Shown: positions 25,077 to 36,800 of the stretch, piece by piece
Position numbering within the stretch: position 1 is the first letter of the stretch
How the letters are laid out: each line of letters opens with the position of its first letter
Source: Moniliella sp. 'wahieum'
Lineage: Eukaryota; Basidiomycota; Moniliellomycetes; Moniliellales; Moniliellaceae
Length of the DNA stretch: 64,000 bases
Direction of reading: 5' to 3'
NCBI GenBank assembly: GCA_003971905.1
Contig: RSEE01000015.1
Coordinates: 868,001-932,000, forward strand
Notes under the pieces: model-generated
Told to the model about the DNA's origin: nothing
The model's input: only the letters and a program-made list of their open reading frames with translations
The model's database searches: none
Made by a program: the position numbers and the translations under genes

Positions 25077-25917
25077 AAGGTCACCCCTCTGTCTTTTTCT
25101 TTGGACATGGTGAAGCGAGCGAGCAAGCGCCCCCTGTGCCCACGCCCCCCCCATGTCCAGAATGCCCAATCAATTGGAAGAACCGTTTTAGTGCCCACTC
25201 TGTCATTACCCTTGTCCAGCTCCAAAATATGCCGGGAGACAGTGTAGTAGTGGAAAATCCGGAGGAAAAGATGGTTCGCGTGCACTGCAGCGTTTTCTAG
25301 ACCAATTAACGAAGGACGGAGACGGGACACGCGGATGCATCGTATTAGGAGCAATAAAAATGAGCTAGTTGATGGACGTACCTGATGAAGAAGAGAGTTG
25401 AGAAGGTATTTGGTACTAATGGAGATATCTGGACTGTAATTTCGCTGCTCTTCGCAGACCTCCCTCTTCAGCTTGAGGTCGTGTGACCCTCCAACATAAC
25501 CTTTCCACCAACCCACACAAGCACTGCCTTTATGTTGATCTATAATGCACACTGTCTCTCGGGTAGTAAACACCTATTATATGTACCCGAGGCTGATATG
25601 ATATCCGTGGCACTCGCCGTCTTGTGCACATCCAGGGGGTATACAAAAGTTAACGCATCAGATGCGTTGCTGTTGACTCATTTCATGTAAGGAACCTCTT
25701 ACATTGGCCCCAGCCAAGACGTGTAACACGCCTAACACGGGCTAGGCGCCAGCGAGAGTGAATCACAATGTCGGTGTCGACCAGAGGGTGGCAATGTCTA
25801 GCTGAGAGATTATGGTCTTGGCATTATTGGCCACCGGATGCAATTTGGAGAGAATGCTGATCATGGTTGCACTAGCTACAAGATTCATGATGTATCGAGG
25901 CGTGCGTAACGTTCAAC

Positions 25918-26300
25918 TGAGTCTCAGTATTGAGTACTGAGTCTCAGTACTGTTAGGATCCACTTTCCTGTGAGGTATGGGCTACACAATGTGTTGACGT
26001 GGTTGACATTCAACGGATATTCAACGTTCGTGTTGAATTCAACGTTCAGCGGCTCAGCTGAGCCTCAGCGCGCTCAGCGGAGTTCAACGGCACTGAACGG
26101 CCCAGTACTCAGTGAGTGTGCAGTAGTCCTTCGTACTCAGTACACTTCGTCTGAGTACACTCAGTCCAGTGAGTACTCAGTGTACTCAGTACACGTTCAA
26201 CCGCCTTTCACAGCAGGTGAGGCTGAGGCGCTGAGGCGCTAAGGCTGGTGAGGCCGGTGAGGCCTGAGGCAGTGCTAGTGAGGCTGAGGCCTGAGGCAGA
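25918..26300. repeat. Dense cluster of heptad-type words
   Basis: A 380-bp block in which most sequence is made of TGAGTAC/CTCAGTA, TTCAACG/TGAACG, CTCAGCG and TGAGGC(G/C) words in both orientations, with irregular spacing. It looks like a degenerated or rearranged version of the tandem heptads elsewhere. Confidence 0.7.
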
Positions 26301-27205
26301 CGGAAGTGTGCTGTAGGGCCCAAGGGTGCCGACGGGGAAGTCAGACGAGGAAAGTCATTTCTATTGTGGGGGAGGTCCTGGGTGATTCCGCAGATCGCTT
26401 CCGGCATATCGAGGCACAGAGGCTGTCTTGCCGACTAAAAAAAAGCGAGCGGATGTGACAGGCGCTGTGCCTGGGGCAGAGCGGGCAGAGCAGGGCAGGG
26501 CCAATGTAAGACCTGGCGCCGGGCGGGCATGCCAGCCAAGCGCGGCATGTGATGTTCATGGGTGATATATGATAGTTGGCGAGCGCGAGGGACAGTCGCC
26601 GGCGACGGCACGACAGTGAAGCTTGAAGGCCACACTTCAAGCTTCAAGCTCTTCAAGCTCATTTCTGAAGCGGTGCCTGTGGGGGGCCACAGCTGGGTTG
26701 CGCTTGGTGTGCCCATTAAAATACGTCGAGCCATCGTCTGCCCTCGACCATCGCCCTTTGTGTGAAGCCGCAGTGGCGTAGTGGCCACAGTAGCGCGGTT
26801 GATTCCTTGCAATACCCCTTCCTGGAGAGCAGAATTATTCTCCAGCCTCTGTAGCTCATATGCAATGCAATGCACCCTCAACACTGCCTGCTCTCTGATA
26901 TTTAACACTCTGTCCGTGGCAACACAGGGCAATCGGTGTGCACCCGACTTCTCAGGAACGCTGGACACCAACACATCCTCTGTCTGTTGCGATCCTCTGC
27001 CATTCACTTGCAGGATCAAGTGATCCACACTTGCCCTCTTCCCTGGCAACTGTGCTGTCTCATGCATCATGCATACTCTCTTGCCCCACCTGCATCATGC
27101 ATCACACGTCCAAATAACCACTCCGACGAAGTCACCACAAGTTGGCAGACCTTGAAGACAGGGACCAAGAAACGCGCGGATAGCCAGCCTGTAACATGTA
27201 TAACC

Positions 27206-27226
27206 TCAGGCCTCAGGCCTCACGCG
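27206..27226. repeat. TCAGGCC/TCACGCG heptad tract
   Basis: Three in-phase heptads, two TCAGGCC and one TCACGCG, so the tetranucleotide changes from GGCC to CGCG without loss of phase. Confidence 0.8.
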
Positions 27227-27483
27227 CGGTAGCCACTATAGAGCAATCGAATCGCTGCGAGCCTCTCGTCTGTCGATTGTCGATCATCACTGTTTATGAA
27301 GCGATGCCACTATACGCTTATGATCGCCATAGGAATGGTCACATATTTCTTTTCCCTCACAGACGGTACCTGCCCCACCCCCACCTCCGCACCCCATCAA
27401 GAATTATTATCCCCTCTCCACCACTCCTCAACATTGCTCCCTTTGCCTCGGCCCCCTTTCTCTCTCGCCTCACACTGGTCGAC

Positions 27484-29405
27484 ATGCGCCCTCCTCGCTC
27501 GGCGCGCCGAACACGCAACGCATTCCTGCGCAACTGGTTGCTCCTTGTCGCTCTCCTTGTGGTGGCTAGGATGGGTGTGGTTGTGCGTGCCTCAGAAGGC
27601 GACCAGGCCCCCGAGTTCAAGCAGTGCGTGAGCTCCTGCTTGGCTGATGTCTGTGGCCCGGACGGCGTGGATGACGGGCAGACAGGCCGGGAAACGAGGC
27701 ACGATATCCATCTTGCGTGGCCTATACGCTGGACCAAGTGGACATGTCAAGACGACTGCGCCTACCACTGTGCCCATCAGCTCGCGAACGAGGCTGAATC
27801 TCGCGTCGCGTTACTCAAGAAGCAAGTGCGCGAGGAAGTCGCCCGCCGGTCTCGTAGAAAGAGCGACTCTCCCGAAGAACAAAGCGAGAAGGATCTTCTG
27901 GCCGTACGTATGGCTGCTTTGGCGCCGGTGCAGAAAAAGAGGGTTAAATACTACGGCAACTGGGTCCTGATTCGGGCCTATGGCACCCAAAACCCTCTCG
28001 GGTGCTATTCAGCATCTGCAACTTTTTCATGCAATTCTATCTCTTCGGCAACTTGCGAGAACAGATCCCGGATGCATTCCCGATCAAGCTCAACTTTCTC
28101 ACGCACACTCTATTGGCGGCGAATGCATACCTCTGGTCTGCTTTCCTTCATACGCGCAACTTACCTTGGACCCAAAGAGCGCACAACCTCAGTCAAGCTG
28201 CCGTCCTATTCCATGCAACCTTCCTCGTCATTTCCCGTTACATGCGCATCTCTCTTTTCCGTTCGGCTGCTACTATGTCGCCTCCGCTGTCTCCCTCATC
28301 CATATCACCAGCGTCTCGCATTTACAATTGCGCAAAGAAGTACGGTATCGTGGAAGTTACTTGCCTCCTGGCTCTAGGGTATACTGCCTGGCTTTGCCTT
28401 GGTCCGTTGCCCCTCCAACAGTATAACACGCTCATTACGTTTCTGATTACTCTTCTCCAACTAGTCATCCTCGGCCTCTACGCTATCAGGCCCTCTTTCT
28501 TCCCCGGGGATGGAAGCCTTATTCAACGTGGGACGAAGAAGATACGAGGAAGTGTACTACTATGTTTGAGTCCCGAGTGACAGTGGAGGAGGACCAAGAA
28601 GAGGAGAGGGAAGCGCAGATTGACGGATTGAAGGTGGCAAACGAACCTTTACTTTGCACCACCGTCCCTCGGTCTCGACACCGTTCTCGCGTCTTTCCAA
28701 GCCCACCCTGCACAAATCCAACCTCTCGCTCCAGACGGTCCAGAATTCCAAAACAGATGGTACTCCACCACGGCCCAGCTTGCCCTCTTCCCTCCTCCAT
28801 CTTCACCCCTTTCCTCCACTCGGCCCGATTGGACTGTTACTACCCCCTCATTCCCATCTCTGTTCCAACGGAGGCGTCACCTACTTTGCCTTACCGCTGT
28901 GACCCTGATTCTCACTGCAATCCGCCAGTGGGACTTTTGCCCCCTCGTTCGAACACTCGACTGTCAAGCACTCTACCTCGCCGGGTCTATTCCCCTTACC
29001 CTAGCATGGGCCAAGTGGCTTGTTCACGACGCTCGTGCTCTCACCAGCTGCAGCCCGGACAGGAGTATCGCGGGCCACCCAACGACGCCCGACGTGTCGG
29101 TTGAATGCGTTGAGTTCACCAGCCCCATCCCAGAAAAGATCGACGAGGACCTTGCTTGGGTCGCAACCGATTCCTGGCCCACTTTCCCTCAGGACCGCTT
29201 GCAGGCATCCTGGTGGTCCACCTATGCCCCCTGGACGTTCTACGTACTCAATGGGCTCCGTTCAGGTATCATCCGGAGTAAGGTCCTGCTATCCCGTTCG
29301 GTCCACACTGGTTGGAACGCTACGGTCGGTGTTCGCAAGCGCGGCTGGTGCCCACGTTCTACATGTGCTAGACGCCTTCGCCGCCTTTGTCGAGCCCAAC
29401 TCTGA
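27484..29405 (+). CDS. PER1: Per1/PGAP3-like GPI lipid-remodelling membrane protein
   Basis: ER membrane protein of the Per1 family, which removes the sn-2 acyl chain of GPI anchors. A signal-anchor (NWLLLVALLVVARMGVVVRA) is followed by the Cys-rich lumenal domain (CVSSCLADVCG; WTCQDDCAYHC), then VKYYGNWVLIRAYGTQNP. Membrane helices follow, including VLFSICNFFMQFYLFG-like and HTLLAANAYLWSAFLHTRNLP, whose His matches the conserved family FHTRD. Further helices and loops extend to WDFCPLVRTLDCQALYLAGS and IPLTLAWAKWLVHDAR near 28950-29030. The second conserved motif, usually DxHxLWH, reads DCQALYL here, losing both His residues. A hydrophilic tail of over 100 residues follows. Frame changes occur near 28000, 28400, 28550 and 28890. 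Family assignment is good; catalytic competence is doubtful. Confidence 0.8.
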
Positions 29406-29738
29406 TGGTGCGCTTGTGGTAGCCACTGCCACTTAACTTTTTCTTCTTCTCTCGACCACATGCATTACTCTAGCATTGCGGCCGACCCACCTTCGTTTTC
29501 CTCTTGTCCTTGCATTCCCTGTCTCGCATTAGCCAATAACCATCCCACATATCTCCCTGCCGTGTCTAGTCAGTGCTCAGCATTCCGTTTGGGTCCGCAG
29601 CTCAGTGCCCAGCCTCCTCGGTAACTAGCAGAATGGATGCGATGCACTAGATGCAGTGCGCGGAACGTCTGGGTGAGCTTAGAGGGTACATTCAACTCAC
29701 CTCATCGGTGACATGAGGACAAAGGGCGAGGAAGGTTG
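29406..29738. other. Short intergenic gap
   Basis: Convergent 3' flanks of PER1 and the 80-residue gene. Nothing recognised. Confidence 0.6.
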
Positions 29739-30053
29739 TTAGAGCGAGCCGGCAGCCAAGGTGGCGCGGCGGGCCAGGACTTCCTGCCTCTGCCTGTTGA
29801 TCTCCTCCGTGGTCCAGACCGTGAAGTCAAACACTTTCCAGCCAAGGCCAGCGCCGACAGCCGTGAAGCCAACGAGAGCGCCGATGCCTAGAGGAGTGGG
29901 CAGGTCAGTAGGCGCAAGGACAACAGCGCGCCAGCGCAGCGCACGACAACAAGACGTACTGCCGAAAGGGTGTTGGCGCTTGATGAATTGCTGCATGACG
30001 CGCACGGTCAACCCGGCGACGCCCCAGCCTACAACATGTTCGGTGCGCCCCAT
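29739..30053 (-). CDS. Small single-span membrane protein, 80 residues
   Basis: Two exons, 30053-29960 and 29887-29739, flank a 72-nt intron with GTACGT donor, CTGAC branch and CTCTAG acceptor. The product begins MGRTEHVVGWGVAGL, with basic residues at FIKRQHPFG. A Gly/Ala-rich hydrophobic segment follows (IGALVGFTAVGAGLGWKVF), then a charged helix (WTTEEINRQRQEVLARR). Size and layout fit an accessory subunit of a mitochondrial inner-membrane complex, but I cannot name it. The frame stays open upstream to 30395; the Met at 30053 is preferred because upstream sequence is repeat-like. No frame change is needed, unlike most genes here. Confidence 0.6.
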   Translation of the reverse strand: MGRTEHVVGWGVAGLTVRVMQQFIKRQHPFGSTSCCRALRWRAVVLAPTDLPTPLGIGALVGFTAVGAGLGWKVFDFTVWTTEEINRQRQEVLARRATLAAGSL

Positions 30054-30870
30054 GGTAGCCGCCGTCCAGCCGAGTGGTGGTGGAGCCAGCCAACCGGGTG
30101 GCACTCGCATCCTGGCTGAGGCAGGCCGATTGGTAACGTGCAACCCTAGGCTGCAGGCGCACGTGATGTGGGGGTTTCCGGAACCTTGAACGTTCCATAT
30201 ATCATGCCACAACTCCGTTTGAGTATTCCGCTCGTAACGCGGGTTCCGCCTAACTGGCCCGGTAGAAACCGGGAGAGGGGGGAGACCGACAGAAGCAAAG
30301 CCAGGCAAGGGGGCAGTATCTGCCCCGCCCTTGCCCTGGGCTCGACCTGGGCGGAAGTGATCGATGATCGATGATCGATGATCGAATGAATCCAAGATCT
30401 AAAAGATCTAATCAATCAACGCTGACGCGCTGACATCGCTGAGACCAGCTGAGGCACAGAGGCGCAGCTCCCGCCGGTTGGCACAGGATGGACCTGCCGT
30501 GGGGTGTACTAGGACATTGCTAGACGTGCCCCCAGCCTTATATTGCTGGGATGCTTAGAGCATTATGCACTAGCACTCGCATTACGCATCATCTGCATCA
30601 TAATCATGCACCATGCGCCATCCATCATCCATCGTATGTCACCGCCAGCGCACTCCACAGATCATCGTGGTCATCGAGGCAGCTTGGGGAGTAGGCCAGA
30701 GTCGGAGTCCTCAGACTGAGTACCGAGTACTGCAGAGCTAGTGAGCTTCAGCGCCGAGGCTGACAACTGACCCAGGGGCGGCTGCGTTGAGTACTGCTGA
30801 ATCGTCGAATCGCCTGGCATCACGATCCGACCCCCGCTTGCTTTTCTGCCACCGTCTGTCCACCCACGCC
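30054..30870. other. Intergenic region between divergent genes
   Basis: Holds the TGATCGA array at 30358-30385 and GATCTAA words at 30392-30410. Otherwise nothing recognised. Confidence 0.6.
30358..30385. repeat. (TGATCGA)4 heptad array
   Basis: Four perfect tandem copies; the longest pure array of this unit in the window. It lies about 300 bp upstream of the 80-residue gene. Confidence 0.92.
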
Positions 30871-31794
30871 ATGTTCCGTCAACAGCTCTTTCGTGCCCTT
30901 GCCCACTCCGTCCCGCCTGTTATGCTACCCCGTCCGTGGTGCGGGTGCCGGTGCGGGGGCTTGCCACACCAGCTCCAACCTCCGCCTTGCCTCCGCGCGA
31001 TGCACCTGCGGACCAAAAGGCTTCGATGTTGAGGATGCCAGTCAGGCGCACAAGGACCTGGCCATCGACCCTACTAGAGTTGTTGCAACCCCAATTCAGA
31101 TGCCACCTGTCCATCCGCGAGGGCCAGGACGACGATCGTCTGCCCACCAAGCCTCGTTATGCTGGAGAGACCCCTGGGGTGCCGCCCCAGGCGCTCAAGA
31201 TCGCGCCGGAACATTCAATGTCAAGATCCCTTTTCCTCCCGCACACCAAGCTGCACCGGCCCATCCCCTTGATTCATAACCCGAGCCCACGGCAACCGAC
31301 AAGACTTCCGAGAACGGTATCAACGCCCCCCTGGTCACCATTGACGACGCCACGCCCGTGCACAGTCCCCCTCGCTCCGGAGATCGGGAGCGATGTGGAG
31401 GTGGGGGGCGAGAAAGGGTCGACCCGACCGAGGTGGCGCGTCTGCAACAGCGGGCCTGCCTCGACCTGGGCGCACCAAACGGTGGTGTTTTATGACAAGG
31501 CTCACCACCACTTTTATTCGATGCTTCCCAATGGGCTCTTTGCCCCGGTGGAGCCGTTGGACGGGGTAAAGGGACCTGATGGCAAGCGGGTCTTCCGATT
31601 CTCCCCCGGTGTCTTGCCCCGTCCTTTCACGCAGGCGGACGTACGGGCATTAGCATCCTTTTGGGCTTGCTCCTGTCGTGCTTTGTGGCGAGCGTATGCT
31701 GGAAAGCGTGTTCATCACCAAGGAGGCCCAGGCCGTGCGCAATTATCAACTTGCCCAAATGGAGCCTCAGCATCTACCGAACCGCACCTTTTAA
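30871..31794 (+). CDS. Putative mitochondrial single-span protein, function unknown
   Basis: Not recognised. The N-terminus (MFRQQLFRALAHSVPPVML, then VVRVPVRGLATPAP) is basic, Ser/Ala-rich and lacks acids, as in mitochondrial presequences. A variable middle region follows. Near the C-terminus there is an ordered block (HHHFYSMLPNGLFAPVEPLD, KGPDGKRVFRFSPGVLPRP), then a hydrophobic helix (ISILLGLLLSCFVASVCW) and a basic tail ending MEPQHLPNRTF, with TAA at 31792-31794. Frame changes are needed near 30935, 31280, 31480, 31650 and 31715. The topology (presequence, soluble domain, one C-terminal membrane span) is clear. The mitochondrial location is inference. Confidence 0.5.
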
Positions 31795-32064
31795 ATCCCA
31801 TCCCTCTCTTGTCTCGCTAAGCCGAGGACCCCGTTCGTCTAAACACGAAGGGGGGTCCCGCGCTGGCAAAAGTAACCTGCATGAATGCAAAATGGATCAA
31901 GAAGTTTCTACCTCCTCATTCCGCCTTGCTTGCCACTATGGCAAGCAGAACCAGAACGCCAAAAAGTGACAGCCAGTACAGGACGGACGAAAATAAGACC
32001 ACGAGATATGGTATAAGGAGTCCTCTCATTCGAAGGCCGAACGCGCAACACGAGCCAGGAGAAA

Positions 32065-32672
32065 TCATGGTCCCGTGGCGACCGGATTGGGGGAATCAAG
32101 CCCTGGCTGGGCTAGCAGCTTCTCAACGTCGCCCTTGATCGACTCAGGAGAAGTGGTAGGGGCATAGCGAGCATAGACCTTGCCTTGCCGGCCACAAGGA
32201 ACTTGGTAAAGTTCCACACGATCCGCTCCCCCAGCACGCCCTTCTTCTCGTGCTTGAGGAACTTGAACACCGGGTTCGTGTCGTTCCCGTTTACATCGCT
32301 ATCAGAAAGGTGGTCAGCCTCCGGCAGTGGGTTGGCCATGAGCCAAGAAGAGAAGGATCAGGACACACAGAATTAGGATAAAGACATACTCTTGTTGACC
32401 ATGGGGAACTGAACACCATAGTTGAGCTTGCAGAAGGCACCAGTGTCTTCATCATCCTGAGGGTTTTGGGACCCAAATTGGTTGCTGGGGAACCCAATCA
32501 CCTCCAGCCCTTGGTCTTTGTACTCAGCGTACAGCTTCTCAAGCCCATCGAGTTGAGGTGTGAAACCACACTTGGTCGCCGAATTGAAGATGATCAAGAC
32601 CTTGCCCTTGGCCTGGGCAAAGTCGTATGTGCTCTTCTTCCAAGGCACAGAGAGGGAGTACAGCTCGGACAT
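32065..32672 (-). CDS. GPX3: Glutathione peroxidase-type thiol peroxidase
   Basis: Thioredoxin-dependent peroxidase/redox sensor of the fungal Gpx3/Hyr1 type, about 172 residues. It begins [21 protein letters not shown] holds the peroxidatic Cys (not selenocysteine), [12 protein letters not shown] the catalytic Gln, [12 protein letters not shown] the resolving Cys, and [10 protein letters not shown] the catalytic Trp. The end is [20 protein letters not shown] to VATGP. One intron, 32299-32389, starts GTATGT after VNK. The splice joins out of frame by one base, and another base is missing near 32185 (FLVAGK to GKVYARY); both look like sequencing indels. There is no targeting peptide, so it is cytosolic. 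Confidence 0.93.
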
Positions 32673-33811
32673 TGCACGCAGACAGTGGGTGAGAGGGGGG
32701 TGGCTGAGAATAGGTGGAGGTGGAGGTGGAGGTGGAGGGAGGGAAGCAGGGAAGGTGGACGTTGACGGGATTGGACCTGAGGGTGGGCCGTTTGGCTATA
32801 TATCGTTGTGTTCGCCTGCGGCCTCCAGATCGCCGAAGGGCCAATTTCGACTGATTTGTTGCGTATGGCATCGAAATGTGAAATGTAACTTGTAAATTGT
32901 GAAACGTGAAACGTCATGCATGTCACGGTGCATGATGCATGATGCATGCGTGATGCGGCTCACATACGTCACCCACGTGTGACCGAGCGAGCCCCCCTAC
33001 GGCGGCTTCCCAAATCAGTAGGGCTGTATCACGCCGTATACGCCTCTTTAGTAGGCAGCAGCAGCTAGTCGTCCCGTGCAGCCCCGAGGGCGGGCGAACG
33101 AGCGCCGGGCCGGCATGTGAGAAGCAAACGGCGCCCACGACCGGAAATGAATTGTACACCCAATTCCATCCACTTCTCACACTCTGAGACTGACCGGTGA
33201 CCTAGGAGGCCAAGTAAGTTCCTGGGGCCATCTGGGGATCGGAAGGAACTCCGCGGCTTTCGTCGCGGCCTTTCAAGCCCGTCAAGACCATGCACACGCG
33301 GCCTGGCCACAGTTTGAGCGGCAAGGATGAGGCCGGTGAAGCCCGAGAGAGGCCAGGAGGCCTGGGCCGCCAGGCCACCAGAGGAAAGACTCTGCGTCAC
33401 GCCATCAACAGCATGCCTTTTTTTAATCCACAAGACGGCGAAAACAGAGGGGTTGAATATAGTAGTCGTCGAACGAGGATTGGTGGCTGAGTCTTAGACC
33501 CGCTCCGCGATTCTAACCATGCCGATGCTTATCTCCATCATGCCCATCATGGCGTGGTCTGCATTGGCCGTAGATCATTCAAAACATGCGCAAGTACTCG
33601 CTGCTCAAGACAGAGAGACTCTGCATGTAACTTGTGGGCACGAAAGCACATTTAAAGCAGTGGAAAGCAGTGCGGAACAAATGTGCGCCGAAAGGACGTC
33701 GAGGACAAGAACCACGGTTAATAGAGGCTGTGAGTCTATAATAAGGAAGAGTATATATATCAAGAGCAGGGATATTTGGCCCCCATCAGTGGCTAGAGGT
33801 CAGAGGTCGCC
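32673..33811. other. Intergenic region
   Basis: GPX3 promoter side and RhoGAP 3' flank. A GGTGGA microsatellite at about 32711-32738 lies in the GPX3 leader and TGATGCA units lie at 32933-32946. No gene recognised. Confidence 0.6.
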
Positions 33812-36800
33812 TCAAAGATCTGGGTTGAGGATAAGGTCTGGATAGGAAGAAAAGGAACGAAAAGGGTGAGTGGATGGACTAGTAGGAAAAATGCTAGAAA
33901 ATACATACACTCGACAATCCGGGCATTGGTGCCCATCTGTGCCAATTCTTGGGCGGTTGTGAGCGAACGGAAAAGGGTGGGACCAAATATGGTCCCTAGG
34001 TTTCGTGCTGTCATCAGGTTTTCATTGTGGGCTTGGTGGACGCGATTGAGATGGCGCATCAGCAGGGCCATCGAAGCTTGGTGTACAGGGGGAAGCATAC
34101 GAACCACCTCTTTCACCTCACTCACGTCAGTCACCCCCAAATCGAGAAGCGACGAGAGTTGAGCTTGGGTGGAGGGGGGAATGAGCGGTACGGGCAAAGC
34201 ACGTAAAAAGTTCTTGAGCACTGACCCAATTGCATCCGGATCGTTGAACCGACTCGAATCTAGCAGATCAAATTCGCACCCTCGCTCAAAGAGGGAGGTG
34301 ATGAGCGTTACTTGACCGGATCCACCCGTCTGGCGATAGATCCCTTCAGACCGTAGTGCGGTGGCCTCAATGGCCTCGATACATTTTGATAGCATGTGCG
34401 GAATCACATTCCCTTCGAGGGCAGCCTGGATGGAGAGGTCGCAACCCAGCGTGCACCCGACCTCGTGCTTCCCTGGGGATACTTCTCCTTGCCCTCCTTC
34501 TCCTCCGACAGGGGCAGCAAGTGGGGAAGCAACAGAACGGATGCTGTCCTCTTTTTCGCTGGATTGACATATGGAAATGTGCCCCCCCACACAGCGCTGG
34601 TGAATCGCGCCAAGGCACAACGTGCATCGCAATTCGGTCTGGCCCCACATGCTCCGCTGGCAGGCCATGCATCGAGTTGGACGGACTGCGGTAAAGGAAT
34701 GAAAATCGTGCCCTCCCCTGGGGGGAGGAGGCAAACCAAATGTCAAACCGCTCCACTCGTAGCGTGTGCCCAACGGTAGATCTGACGACACCGACCCATT
34801 AGGATGCGAAGAAACTAGGTTGGGCATCGAATCGCCCTCTTGAGAGTAGAGTCCCCGCCAATGGAAAGTGAAGTGGAAGAACGGCTCGGCTGGTGCAGGT
34901 CCGATCCTCGAGCCGAATACAGAGAGAGACCAGAGGGAGAATGTGGCATGCCCGGGCGTAGAGGTGGAGGGAATGCCGTGGGGCTCGCCCGCTGCCCACC
35001 CGTGCCACGCATCGATCGGAACATTTTCCCTCCTTCTTGAGAGAATGTATCGGGAAAGGGGGAAGGAAAAGGATAGGAAAGTGATGAGACTTCTCCCTCC
35101 GAAGGCTCAGGAGCGAGCGCAATGTTTGCCTTGACACCTTGCGATGACTCAGCGAACGCTGCTCCTCTTCTCTCTCACGCTGGAGCGAAGAGAGGGACAG
35201 AGACAAGGCTTCCTTCTCCTGCAACAAAGTTGCCTTGTTCTGTTCCAGCTCTGCCATCTCGATCCGCATGGCGTCCCGCTGTTCCACGAGCGAATTCAAC
35301 TCAGCGCGGAAGGTGAGGGAAACATGCTCGAGCCGACGAGACAAGTTGCGCCCCAGTTCCACGGGAGGGTAGGAACCACCCATGCCCACTCCTTTAGATT
35401 CCCTAGTTTCCGCTCGGGCGGTCAGCTCGGCCAGTTCCGACGCTTTGAGCTCACAAGAGGTCTGTAGGTGCGCCATACCTTTCTCCAACTCTTGAAGCTG
35501 CGCGTACGCCTTGGCCTCGTGCATTCGATACCACTCCCGATGGCTTGTTTCTTGCATCTGCTCCTTGGATCGTTGGTGCTTCAATGCTTGCACCTCGGCC
35601 CGCAACAAAGCCACCTCGCTCCCCGTCAATACCGATCCATAATCCGTTCTTTTTCGGACGCGGCCGAGGGGAGGAGCTTCAGTAGACTAACGGCAATGTC
35701 GAACGGAAGGGAAACCGTGACACCGTCTGAAGAAGCCAAGACAGACCGCAAAACCGATTGGGGGGCTGACCAGAGCCACACGCAACAGGCACCATCATCG
35801 GGTCACACGAACCTTTGTTGTCATCGGTGCGAGAAGGGACATTGGCTGGGAACAGAGAGTAACGTTGGGCTCGTTCGGCTCGTTCGGCGTGAGAGGCGAG
35901 ATACGTATGGATGTAGTCCCCTTCTCCTTCGCTCCCAAGCTGAGATTCGTGGTGGAGGAACCCGTGGTATATGGGGCAGAGGAGATGGAGGTAGCGGGGC
36001 TTTCCTTGTCTGATACCGAGGTGGGCGATCCTGGCTCAAGGGTGTACCTGGCGGGTAGCCGTACCTTTTTTACCCGGGGGCGGAGGATACGAAGAGGCTG
36101 CGTGCGGGGGCACCGGTCGATAGTCGCGAAAAGTTCTCGGCACTGGATATGGGGCGTAGAGCAGGGTCCGGGATAGGAACGAGACGACCTTGGCTGATGG
36201 GCCTTGACTCTTCAACCGAAATGCCCTGGCAAGGTAATGGGCTGACAGATGGCTCTTTTTGTAAGGAACGGGGACGCTCGAGGGATGAGGAAGGGGAAGC
36301 AGGTGTACGGGTAGGAGCAGGTGCATGTGCCGGGTTGGAAGGCCAGCTGGACTTGGAAGCCAATGAGGATCCAGAAGTGATGGAGAGTTTTCTCTCTTCG
36401 ACGCAAGGGCAATGCGTGCGAGGCTGACTTCAATGAGGCAGTGGGCTCATGGATGGCCGTCTGGGTAAAATCCGCTTCAGTGGATGGGACATGGAACGCG
36501 GTTGCACCCACTGGCAGCTGACCCACCTCCGGCCCGGAGGCCGAAATTCCGGATGCCCCACGCTTCTTCTTTGCTGCGTCTGCAAGTGAGGCAGTGAGGG
36601 TTGTGGCTGCTCCTGCTGCTGTTGATGTAGTAGCTTTCGTAGTTGTTGTTTCTGGCGCTTGCGGCTGCGCGCTGTCGGTTCTGATTGGCGATACGCTGTT
36701 CGTGACAGGGCATGCAGTAGATACCGCTGGACGCCTTGGCAAAGACAAGAGCAGTGATAGGTTGGTGGCAGATGCGGCAGAGAAAGCAGGCGGCATGGTA

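Larger units (their letters stand above)
25077..27483. other. Intergenic, dense short repeats
   Basis: No convincing gene. 25900-26310 is packed with TGAGTAC, TTCAACG, CTCAGCG and GGCTGAGGC words. TGAAGCT/TCAAGCT words lie at 26617-26660 and TGCATCATGCATC words at 27060-27105. CT-rich sequence precedes the PER1 start. Confidence 0.6.
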
